DNA of 64,000 bases, taken from positions 29,943,058 to 30,007,057 of the forward strand of contig CM047426.1 of assembly GCA_026168455.1 (NCBI GenBank), given 5' to 3'. The notes beneath the pieces are model-generated. The model was not told where the DNA came from, did no database searches, and worked only from the letters and a program-made list of their open reading frames with translations. The translations under genes and the position numbers were made by a program. The stretch comes from Theocolax elegans. Lineage: Eukaryota > Arthropoda > Insecta > Hymenoptera > Cerocephalidae. This document shows, in pieces, positions 1-10,090 of the stretch. Every line of letters begins with the position of its first letter. Position 1 is the first letter of the stretch.

Positions 1-97
1 GTGATTTGTGATAAATAAATAATTTCGTTATTATAATAACAAGTAATAAAAAAGACGATCGCCATTCCAGTCGCAGAGTTATTCTTTCTAATTGGCA

Positions 98-1299
98 ATG
101 GTCGTGTTTTCTCTCAGCGCAAGTAATTAAGATACAACTGTGCAAAATAATACACTATTTCACGTTCAGAAAAAGAGGCTTTTTTGTCTTTTAACTTTGA
201 TTTTAACAGACATGTGTTCAATTTTAATTTTTTACATTACTGATATATATGAAATTGATAACCTCTTTTTTTTCTCATAACCGACGACTCTTGTACGCTC
301 ATTATTTCCAGAAGCTTCTTTACGATAATCTAGCTGATAGTAATCTAATAATCATTTATCATTAGTAATTTATTGATGTAATAGTCATTTTGTCATTACT
401 CATTTACTAATAAATTATTTGTTCAAATAATACTTCTATTATTCATAAAATAATATATTTAAGTTACATCAATAATTATTTACAGTTTCAACATCAGTGA
501 TATTAAAAAGGCCATTCCTTAACATTGGATCACGTTTTCTTGCAACAATGGCAGATGCTTTAAAAACTCATGAAGTTATTCCTGATGTAATCGATACAGT
601 ACCATCTTCTGTTCTTAAGGTATCGTATCCAAGTGGAGCTACTGTTGATATCGGAAAAGAGTTAACACCAACACAAGTGAAAGATCAACCAAATGTTGAT
701 TGGGATGCTGATAATTCAAGCTACTACACCTTGTGCATGACAGGTAATATTAGCTTGCTTTTTTGTTCATAAATTTAATAGGAAGGATTATTTAATGTTT
801 AATTTTTTATTTATTCAATATTGTTATACTAAATATTTATTGATCATTTAATTTATTTCTGTATGCAAAATATAACTGACTAATAACTTCACACTAATAT
901 ATTATATAAAATTTACTTTTAAAATGACATTGGCTTTTTTATGTAGATCCTGATGCTCCTAGTCGTAAAGAACCAACTTTCCGTGAATGGCATCATTGGC
1001 TAGTTACTAACATTCCTGGAAAAGACATTAATAAAGGAGATGTCTTATCTCAATATATTGGTTCTGGTCCTCCACCAGATACTGGTCTTCATCGTTATGT
1101 TTTTTTGGTGTACAAACAACCTGGAAAATTAGACTTTGATGAACAACGTCTGACAAATCGCAGCGGTCAAGCACGTAACAATTTTTCTATCAGAGACTTT
1201 GCAAAAAAATACAAATTGGGAGAACCAATTGCTGGAAATATGTATCAAGCTGCGTTTGATGATTACGTACCAAAGCTATACAAGCAACTTGAAGGATAA
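98..1299 (+). CDS. PEBP family protein, gene 1 (3 exons, N-terminally extended)
   Basis: Phosphatidylethanolamine-binding protein: a small lipid- and anion-binding fold related to RKIP and OV-16. Proposed exons are 98-122, 486-743 and 947-1299, giving 211 residues. Exon 1 (ATG at 98, donor GTAATT) ends in phase 1, exactly the phase needed to read through exon 2 from its TTTACAG acceptor, and the same phase-1 position is used by the two paralogues downstream. The ligand-pocket motifs are intact: DPDAP at residues 95-99, HHW at 110-112 and GLHR at 141-144. The roughly 30-residue leader has Arg and Lys but no acidic residue (contains LKRPF and SRFLAT), which fits a mitochondrial presequence. A shorter cytosolic form could start at the internal ATG at 548 (182 residues). 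The intron that genes 2 and 3 have before VTF/IKY is absent here. Family assignment is very sure; exon 1 is a prediction. A polyadenylation signal AATAAA lies at 1508. Confidence 0.92.
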
Positions 1300-1935
1300 A
1301 TATATATTTTTAGAATGAAAAGTGTAGAAACACACTATAAATCATATTTGAGATTTGATCTACTCAAATTATTTACATTTTTTAAAGTTCATCAAATAAT
1401 AATGTAAATGATTACTTTAAGTGATATTGAAAATAGCTTTCCATTTTTGTAATAAGATTTATAAAGATTTAGAATATTTTAATCTTTATAGTGAATACAA
1501 TTTTATAAATAAAATAATTTTACATAAATATTGTATCGCTTTATTTAATTTTTTTATAAAATCGTATTAAAAAATTTTACATCATTCAATGCATTTAAAT
1601 TTATAAAATCGAAAACTAAACCATAACAGCAATTGCATTTTTATTAAGAAAATTAACAACAACGACCTTGATTGCTTCAATTTTATCATTATACAAAATA
1701 ACTATTATGCAACAACAATTGAAGTATAAATTTGTCTCTTTGTGAGAAACTAGCCCCAGTCAGTACCAGTCTATGTGAGAGATGAGACTTTTCGCAGCAA
1801 GTACGAAAATTATTATTCTATAATATTATTCCAGGTTTATTTATAATAATACATTATAATTTGAATTTTGTGTTTCTTAATATTTCTATTTTTATCACTT
1901 TTATAAATTAGTAATAAAATAACAGGGTAAAATAA
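1300..1935. other. 3' UTR of PEBP gene 1 and AT-rich intergenic DNA
   Basis: Starts with the 3' UTR of the first PEBP gene (AATAAA near 1508) and runs through AT-rich sequence to the SINE. I see no coding or RNA gene. The last 18 bases are the left target duplication of the SINE. Confidence 0.6.
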
Positions 1936-2345
1936 CCGACACGGTGGCGGAGTGGCGGAGACGCACCTCGGCCGGTCACGGAAGTTAAGCAGCACTGAGT
2001 GCGGTTCGCACTTGGATGGGTTTGGCTTTCGTGGCGGGTTAGGTGTTTTTTCACACTTCACAACGTGAGCGGGAGGTGTGAAACATTCGGTTTCGGTGTC
2101 AAGGCCTACGCAATGTGACTTTGACACCCAAAAAGAATGTTTCGAATACACCGGCCATCTCGGGTGAGGTTTTCCCTGCTTCACAGGTTTCCCTCATCCA
2201 CGGGCATAACCCCGGGCGAATGCGAGATGGTGGGGTTTTAAGGGAGGGATAAAGCACCCACACATAGGTGGTAGGTGGACACCGTTAAAGTCCCCCAGGG
2301 GATAAACGGTAGGAAGTGCCAGGAAAAAGAGAGTACAAAATCAAG
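1936..2345 (+). mobile_element. 5S rRNA-derived SINE, full length, with 18-bp target duplication
   Basis: A 410-bp GC-rich island in AT-rich DNA. Its 5' part resembles 5S rRNA: GAAGTTAAGCAGC (box A region) followed by GCACTTGGATGGGT (intermediate element and box C region). This is the RNA polymerase III internal-promoter layout of SINE3-class elements. It is flanked by AATAACAGGGTAAAATAA (1918-1935) and AATAACAGGGCAAAATAA (2346-2363), which differ at one base, as expected for target-primed insertion. The body contains internal inverted segments around 2085-2155 (GGTGT..AACATTC against GAATGTT..ACACC). The 3' end lacks a clean poly(A) and ends in an A-rich GAGAGTACAAAATCAAG. It encodes no protein. 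Shorter relatives in the opposite orientation occur at 51270, 54130 and 56341. Confidence 0.85.
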
Positions 2346-2363
2346 AATAACAGGGCAAAATAA

Positions 2364-4486
2364 TTAATTTTAAAAAATGCGTATCGTTTAATTATTGAAT
2401 TATTTTAAATAAATATGAGTGTCATTTGGCAAAATTCTAACTGTGTATTTATGTATTTCGATATATTGATTTATAATATACACAACATTATATCAGAAAG
2501 ATACTGCTGCTAATTGAAATTAACACTTAGCTTCCTTGTTCATTGTTTAAATTTTATTTAAGAAATATCAAAAGTATTAAATAATATGAATGTATGTGCT
2601 TGAAGCAGAATATATTTAATTTTTAAAACAGAGAATAATGTATACATACATTGGCAATCATTATTCAGTTCAAACCGCATACAGAAGTAAAAATTGTGAA
2701 TTATTTTTGTACATCGAATAAATATAATGGCTAAATATTTTAATTATTATTATAATATATAATTTATACAGTTCAAGGTAAAAAAATTATTTGAGCTTGT
2801 ATCATATATCTAAAAGAAATTAAAAAAATATACATTTATTACGGATATAATCAGAAGAAAGAATCGAATTCAAAAATATAAAAATTATAATAAAAATATT
2901 AATTAAGTATTATCACCTGACCTGAAAATTTATTTAATAAATAAAAAATAGCTAATTTTAGAAATTATTAACTATTTTTTGTACATTTTCATTAAAATTA
3001 AATCATTTGACTATATATATCTAGCAATGAAAATTCAAACATACAGAGTTACAGTACAGCAATCGAGGACAGTTGTTTACTTTTGTTCACAAATAGAACA
3101 AAAAAAATTTTGTTATGAAAAAACTTAATTAAAAACAAGCAATAAATTTTTTCTATTTTTTTATATTTGAAAAATCATAACTTTTCTTTTAAATTAGATA
3201 GGTAATTTTCCCGACGGCATTTGAAAGAATGTATTTGAAACTATATAAAAAAAAATCAAGATTTATGCATCAAATAACAACTACTAAAATCAAAAGAATT
3301 TAATTCTGTATAGATTCAGAGAATATGGTTGTTCATCTGCAAGCAAATTTACTAAAAAGGGTATATTCTTTATCTTTGTATAAATTAATTTCGTATCTTA
3401 CTTTCATTAAAAATATTTTAAGGATTATTGTCACTGTGTATGTTTCGAAAAAAATATTATAAAATGTAATTAATATAATTATTAAAATATTCTTTGAATT
3501 TATCAAACTTCCTAAGTAATTGTCAAAAAGCTCGCACTTTAATACATTTATGAAAATTGATCTTTTTATCTACATCGAAGTATAAAGAGAATAAGCTAAA
3601 ATAAGTTTAATTTATTTCCATAGATCCAAGAAATATTCTTGGAACCACACAGATATACTGATAATTTCGAAAAATTATACGTATATTCTTAACTTGAGTA
3701 ATAAAACGTATAATACTTAAATGATATATTTTTGGAACAATTTTTTTACTATTATTAAACTTCCTCTATATAGGAAGCAAAATGATTGACGTTATTTATT
3801 TTTTTATGATTGGCAAACACAAAAGTCGTTTCAATGTTACACGCAAATAAAGAATATTCGTTCTATTAGTATAATATATACTTACGCAATACTTGAATCT
3901 GCTCTAGTACTAGAAAATTTTAGTTGCAGCGTATATACATAATTTGATTGCGCATAATAAAGATATCTTATTAAATAAGGTAGAAAAAGTATGTATTTAA
4001 TTAATTTTATGTCCTGAAAATAGAGACTAAACTACTTTTTTTGTTGCTGAAAAAACGCTCGCGAACATCCATAGGGGCTGTTTTCTTCATAGAGCCTTTT
4101 TGCGCTCCCTGCGAAGATTTATACTTTTGTTGATTCGTACATGAATACATACGTATACTTACATATATTTATATAATTATGAATTCATATGTATACATTT
4201 TATATGTATGAATTAATATGTACACAAACACGCGCGCATATATATGTAGGATACATAAGATAACTTACGCATATAAATATCTGCAACTATTTTAGAAATG
4301 AAAACTTTTTAATATGTACGCTTGATTTACAATTGTAGATTTTACTTGTACATACAAATTTACAATTCGTTTAAAAAATAACTTATAAATTAATCTAATA
4401 GCTTAAATAATTGATTAATTATTCTAATTTTGTATTACATATATCTTGTAATTATAATTATATTTCAATTAACTAAGTTTAATTAG
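2364..4486. other. AT-rich intergenic DNA with an old diverged copy of the Q repeat
   Basis: No gene recognised. About 3150-3300 aligns with the repeat block Q seen at 52.1-60.9 kb: both contain TTTTCCCGA(C/T)GGCATTTGAAAG followed by TTTATGC and AATAA. This copy lacks the TA-flanked MITE that interrupts the later Q copies. The rest is low-complexity A/T sequence. Confidence 0.5.
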
Positions 4487-5573
4487 TTTCAGCCCAATAA
4501 TTGCATAGTTTGTACACTAAGGACTAAGTGGACTTTTTAACCTCGTGTGTTTGAGTACTATCGCACTCACCTTCACTTTGTACTGCAAATCTACACTCGG
4601 TTTAAAAAAGCCCATTTACGCCCTTGGCACACAATATACCATTAAATTTATTATTTTAAAAAGATAATTGTACATTATGCAACATAGAACAAAAGTAGAA
4701 AACTTTTTTTGCGGGGGGTTTTACTGCTCGAACGAGATTTTTCACGAAGGTGTCTTTACTGCACGAGTGAAGCGAGGAAAAAAGTTTTCTCACAAAAATA
4801 GTAACCACCCGAGGGATAAATCTACTTTCGCAACGCGTTAAATATAGTATTTTATTCCACATTCGACTTTGGTTACTTTTAGACCTTGAGTAGAGAAGCC
4901 GATACGTTTTTCAAATTTTATACCTTGCATTAATTATACCCCATCTATTGGTATTTCTTAAATTTTATACTTTCGACATAAAGTATAAAAAATAAACAAT
5001 AAAGTAAATTAAATTTTATATACTTTCGATAAAATTTACTTTTGACGTGTTAATTTTACTTTGGCTTCGATTTCCAGGATAAAAAAAGTGTCCATTTTAA
5101 TCGTGTTCAAATAAAGATAATTATATTTTATGCAGCATAATATAATAGTAACATTGCTGTACAATTTCTTTCAAACTTTCTACTTAATCATGTAAATGGA
5201 AAAATTTTGTGAAGCATGCATGTTCTCTTGCATGTTAATTTACACAAAGAAATCTATAAAATTTTAACTTTTCAGGATATGAATGTAAAAGTCATAGAAG
5301 CGATAGTACAACAATAACTCTTTCAAGAAAAATGTAAAAGAAATAAGGTTTCTTAAGTCATTTTTTTAACTCGCAATTATATATACAAATAAAATTCAGT
5401 AATGTCAATTTTTTAAATAATTTAAATCGAGAGAAGTATTAATATTCTTTAATAACTGTACGCAAAATTTTTTTATTTTCAATACTTATTTTTATTCCCA
5501 AATGAGCCACAGAAAAACAATGAAAAACTACATTATATTCATATACTTTAATGCACATATACAGTGATAATTA
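4487..5573. repeat. Local repeat, copy 1 (about 1.1 kb)
   Basis: First and most complete of three local copies. It runs from GTTTCAGCCCAATAATTGC to the AAACTACATTATATTC region. An internal inverted pair (GAAAACTTTTTT near 4699 and AAAAAAGTTTTC near 4779) brackets a GC-richer core with GCACGAGTGAAGCGAGG. No coding capacity. Copies 2 and 3 at 5576 and 6700 differ mainly by single-base indels. Confidence 0.8.
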
Positions 5574-5575
5574 AG

Positions 5576-6188
5576 TTTCAGCTCCAATAATTGCATAGTT
5601 TGTACACTAAGGACTAAGTGGACTTTTAACCTCGGTGTTTGAGTACTATCGCACATCACCTTCACTTTGTACTGCAAATCTACACTCGGTTTAAAAAGCC
5701 CATTTACGCCCTGGCACACAATATACCATTAAATTTATTATTTTAAAAAGATAATTGTACATTATGCAACATAGAACAAAAGTAGAAAACTTTTTTTTGC
5801 GGGGGGTTTTACTGCTCGAACGAGATTTTTCACGAAGGTGTCTTACTGCACGAGTGAAGCGAGGAAAAAGTTTTCTCACAAAATAGTAACCACCCGAGGG
5901 ATAAATCTACTTTCGCAACGCGTTAAATATAGTATTTTATTCCACATTCGACTTTGGTTACTTTTAGACCTTGAGTAGAGGAGCCGATACGTTTTTCAAA
6001 TTTTATACCTTGCATTAATTATACCCCATCTATTGGTATTCTTAAATTTTATACTTTCGACATAAAGTATAAAAAATAAACAATAAAGTAAATTAAATTT
6101 TATATACTTTCGATAAAATTACTTTTGACGTGTTAATTTTACTTTGGCTTCGATTTCCAGGATAAAAAAGTGTCCATTTTAATCGTGT
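5576..6188. repeat. Local repeat, copy 2 (5' half, ends at inserted MITE)
   Basis: Direct repeat of 4490 to about 5105, following copy 1 almost immediately. It stops just after CCATTTTAATCGTGTT, where a terminal-inverted-repeat element begins. The sequence beyond that point resumes as copy 3 after the element, with about 90 bp present on both sides. Confidence 0.8.
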
Positions 6189-6192
6189 TAAA

Positions 6193-6691
6193 TTTATCCT
6201 AGCATTATTTTTAAGGAAGTTACGACAGTTTTTATGCACACAAGCGTTTTTATTACTTTTTTTTAAATATTGGAAAATACCAAATAAACAAATTATAGGT
6301 TTTTATATAAAAATTAAGCACACACGTTTTAAGTGCATACCACATTTAGAGATGTCAATAGTCGAGATGGTTATATTAATGATATTAAAATTTAAATGTA
6401 TGTATATATATAAATATAATTAATTTGCCTATTTAAACTTACTTACATTTTGTTATTTTTATCTGAATATCTTTATATAGTTACCTAATATATGAATAAA
6501 AAACACTAAAAATATCTTCATTTAAAAATATATTAAAAATTTGAAAACTTCTTTATCATTTAGAAACACATTATTTGTTTCTTTGGAGTGATCCGATAAT
6601 ATTTAAAACCGCTATGATATTAAAAAAAGTAATAAAAACGCTTGTGTGCATAAAAACTGTCGTAACTTCCTAAAAAATGATGCTAGGATAA
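6193..6691. mobile_element. MITE-like element with terminal inverted repeats of about 65 bp
   Basis: The ends are ATCCTAGCATTATTTTTAAG on the left and, inverted, ATGCTAGGAT on the right. The inverted match extends through AGTTACGACAGTTTTTATGC and CACACAAGCGTTTTTATTAC, about 65 bp per end with one or two differences. The interior is AT-rich and non-coding. It sits exactly between copies 2 and 3 of the local repeat. I could not define a clean target-site duplication, so the transposon superfamily is unknown. Confidence 0.75.
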
Positions 6692-6699
6692 TTAACGTA

Positions 6700-7257
6700 A
6701 ATTAATTTATATAATTCGATTAAAATTTACTTTTGGCGTTGTTATTTTACTTGGCTTCGATTTCCCGGATAAAAAAGTGTCCATTTAATCGTGTTCAAAT
6801 AAAGATTAATTATATTTTATGCAGCATAATATAATAGTAACATTGCTGTACAATTTCTTTCAAACTTTCTACTTAATCATGTAAATGGAAAAATTTTGTG
6901 AAGCATGCATGTTCTCTTGCATGTTAATTTACACAAAGAAATCTATAAAATTTTAACTTTTCAGGATATGAATGTAAAAGTCATAGAAGCGATAGTACAA
7001 CAATAACTCTTTCAAGAAAAATGTAAAAGAAATAAGGTTTCTTAAGTCATTTTTTTAACTCGCAATTATATATACAAATAAAATTCAGTAATGTCAATTT
7101 TTTAAATAATTTAAATCGAGAGAAGTATTAATATTCTTTAATAACTGTACGCAAAATTTTTTTTATTTTCAATACTTATTTTTATTCCCAAATGAGCCAC
7201 AGAAAAACAATGAAAAACTACATTATATTCATATACTTTAATGCACATATACAGTGA
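6700..7257. repeat. Local repeat, copy 3 (3' half)
   Basis: Repeats the right half of copy 1 (about 5020-5573), ending at the same CACATATACAGTGAT. It starts at a diverged AAATTAATTTATATAATTCG stretch after the MITE and overlaps the end of copy 2 by about 90 bp of repeat content. Confidence 0.75.
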
Positions 7258-7965
7258 TGTATATATTATTATTTTTTTTTTTTAACTTTTTATTTTATTG
7301 TATTTATTTATTTTATTTATATTCATAAAATCTCGTTAGATAAGAATGATTTAGGATAAACATTTGAAAATCGCGGTTGCGTCCCTTGATCTTATTTTAA
7401 AATAGAAAAATTGTTAATTATGTAGGATTAAATATTGATAGCATTTATATAAATTTATTAAAAAATTTGTTAAAACAGCCATAAATACAAATTCTTCGTG
7501 AAAATTATTTATAGATGGAAATAATTATAGTTTTAATTTCTGTATTAACTGATTTTTTTTTATTAAACGAGGAATTTAATTTATCGAAAAGAACATTCTG
7601 TAACGGTGTTGTGTTTCTTTTGGAGAATTTTTTTAAATTTTTTTGTTCATAAGTCACCGAGATTTTTGGACAGCCATTGATCATTGTTTTATAATAATAT
7701 ATTACCAACCAAAAATAGTTATTTTGCGTTTAATTCATTAATTAATAATTATTTCGTAAAAATCTCTCTATGTTATTTGGTTTGAACAGTATCTGTAATT
7801 TTTTTTCAGATTTTTCTCATAATTAGGTTTTAAAATTTTTGGGATTTTGTAGGTAGATCTCTGTCATTTAGGTATCACATCCCCTTCTCAATAAACTGAA
7901 TAAGCCACGAATTATAAAATTATAAAATTTTATAACTTTGGCTGTTATTTGTTGCGGCTATTATT
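7258..7965. other. AT-rich intergenic DNA upstream of PEBP gene 2
   Basis: No coding sequence seen. It should contain the promoter of the second PEBP gene, but I could not pick out a TATA box or initiator with confidence. Confidence 0.4.
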
Positions 7966-8975
7966 ATGCTACTGTCAAAAATTTGTGTTTAATATTTGTA
8001 ATTATAAATCAAAGTTTTTTATAAATAATAATTTTAATATTCATTGAACCTTCTAGGTATTTTATTATTTTGCACCAGCGCTTTCGGAACAGATATTTCT
8101 ACAGAATTTGCTTCAACTGCTATTGTGCCAGATGTTTTAGCTAAAGCACCGACTGAACTTCTTTCGGTAAGCAAATCAAACGTATTTTATACATACAAAT
8201 CGTTCTTATCTTCTCTAAACATAAAAATAAAACCATAAACCTAATGTTGTTTTAGTAAAGATAAATATAGAATAAATTCTATTTTCACTTTTCATAACGC
8301 ACTATACTTTTTATAATTTAGGTTACTTTTAAAGATAATAATGAAAAAGATAAAGATTTACAATTTGGAGAAGAATTAACACCAACATTGGTAAAAGATG
8401 CTCCGGCGTTAGCTTGGTTTACCGAGGATACAGCTCATTATACCGTTGTTATGGTTGGTAAGTGATATCGTATTCGTGGATTTGCAATATCATTATATAT
8501 TTGTTCACAAAAAGTAAAAATATACTTTGTATAGAATACACAAATACTATTAAACTGTATATAGCGTTTCCAATATTTTTACATAATGATCGTTAATAAT
8601 TGATAACACGCAAAAGATCCGGATGCTCCGAGTCACGAAGATCCTAAGATGCGAGAGATGCTCCACTGGTTGGTTACCAACGTTCCTGGTGGTGATTTAA
8701 GCAAGGGAGAAGTGATTGCTGAGTACGTAGGTTCTGGACCTGGTAAAGATACCGGGTTACACCGTTACGTGATTCTGGTATTCAAGCAGCCGGAAAAGTT
8801 ATTACTCGATGAAGTGCGAATTTCAAATCGTGAACGTAACGGCAGGCCATCGTTTTCAGTACGCAATTTTGCTGCCAAGTATAAATTGGAGGATCCCGTA
8901 GCAGGCAATATGTTCCGAGCTCAATACGATGACTATGTACCGACTATCCGCAAACAGTTAGGAGAGGAATCTTAA
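7966..8975 (+). CDS. PEBP family protein, gene 2, secreted form (4 exons)
   Basis: Exons 7966-7984, 8057-8166, 8322-8457 and 8617-8975 give 207 residues. Exons 2-4 are firm (good acceptors, donors GTAAGC and GTAAGTG, phases 1-0-1). Exon 1 is inferred: a 19-nt mini-exon ending in phase 1, the same length as exon 1 of gene 3. It yields a hydrophobic signal peptide ending near residue 18, and the mature start (Asp19) aligns with gene 3. Its donor GTGTTT is weak, so a different exon 1 is possible. DPDAP is at residues 89-93, HW at 105-106 and GLHR at 135-138; the C-terminal DDYVP block is present. The likely role is an extracellular lipid- or odorant-type carrier of the PEBP/OV-16 group; the ligand is not deducible. 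Polyadenylation signals at 8988 and 9067. Confidence 0.9.
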
Positions 8976-9990
8976 AAATTTATAATTAATAAAATATTTC
9001 TCGCAACGATTTAATAGAACATATTCTATGTTATTTATATCAATCTAAATTTTGTTATATAAACTGAATAAATTTTGATTGATTGTTTGCATTTTCGAGA
9101 CAGCCGATACTTTAAATTCTGTATAGTTCTCATCGAAAGATTCACTGTTTTTCAATTTGTTGTACAATATACTTCGAGTAAAAATATACGTACGCACTTT
9201 ATTGTAAAATTTTAAATGATTATGAACTTTTTAGCGGCACGTACACATACATGGAAATACCAAAGTCACATGCTTTACTATTAAAAATATTAAAAAAATA
9301 TCTTTATTAATTTTTAAAGCAGCATGCATAATAAAAAAGTAACTTCTATTGAAATTGAAATAATGCACGATTTATATATTTTTTACATCGCCTATAATAT
9401 TATAATTTACAATCACCTATATTTGCTTTGTGATTTGAACATTCAAGGTCAATTACCTTCGATAGTATATTAACAAATGTAATTCTGATTTTTTTGCGAC
9501 GTTTCAAATATAAAGGATGTAAATTTACTTTTTTAATTAATCCAAAACATGACTTTTCTTCGCTAACAACTTTTTTCACAATGAATAACAATGTTTGTTA
9601 CATCGGCATCCTCCATAACTCAAGCATGTCTCATTGTGTCAGAAAATCGGAAATTTTTTTTTATGTATTCTACAATAAATACGAAAATTTAAATTGCTTA
9701 TCAAATACATATTTAGATCTTTGTATTCATGAATTTATTAATATTTTTAGTAAATAAGTAGAAGACAGGATTCGTTGATACTATTATTTAAATGAATTAA
9801 ATTGACCCTCTGATTTCTCCTTTATATAATCGATGTATCAAAGCAAAACAATGTAAAACAATGTTGTGTGATTCAAACGCATTTTAATTATTTTTTTGTC
9901 ACCTTAGTTTACTCATTTTTTTCGATATACAAACGTTTAGTTGCATCAACCTTGAATTGTCCTGTTTTATTGAAATGCAAAACCATCTTA
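8976..9990. other. 3' UTR of PEBP gene 2 and intergenic DNA
   Basis: Two AATAAA signals at 8988 and 9067 serve the upstream gene. The remaining roughly 900 bp is AT-rich. Short open frames exist on both strands, but they lack recognisable motifs or conserved composition. Confidence 0.5.
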
Positions 9991-10090
9991 CGACGTCACG
10001 TAGGCGAATGAACTATATTGTGTAGGTAGGTATAAGATTCGTTCGCTCGGACTAAACCGGTCACAGTCTCCATTCCGCAACCGAAGAAAG
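9991..10090 (+). promoter_or_regulatory. Core promoter of PEBP gene 3
   Basis: A CRE-like GACGTCAC at about 9992-9999 lies upstream of a TATA-type TATAAG at 10031. About 30 bp further on, an initiator-like TCACAGT (10061-10067) precedes a short leader to the ATG at 10091. Spacing and order match a TATA/Inr insect promoter, and the GC content is above its surroundings. Assigned by pattern only. Confidence 0.5.

Noticed and set aside
497..547. Start of PEBP gene 1 at a GTG codon (497)
   Set aside because: GTG is not a normal nuclear start. The sequence reads open back to a splice acceptor at 485, so this is exon continuation, with ATG either in exon 1 (98) or at 548.
1936..2345. Functional 5S rRNA gene
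   Set aside because: Only the internal control region resembles 5S. The 5' and 3' stems of 5S rRNA are missing, and the body continues as a SINE with target duplication.
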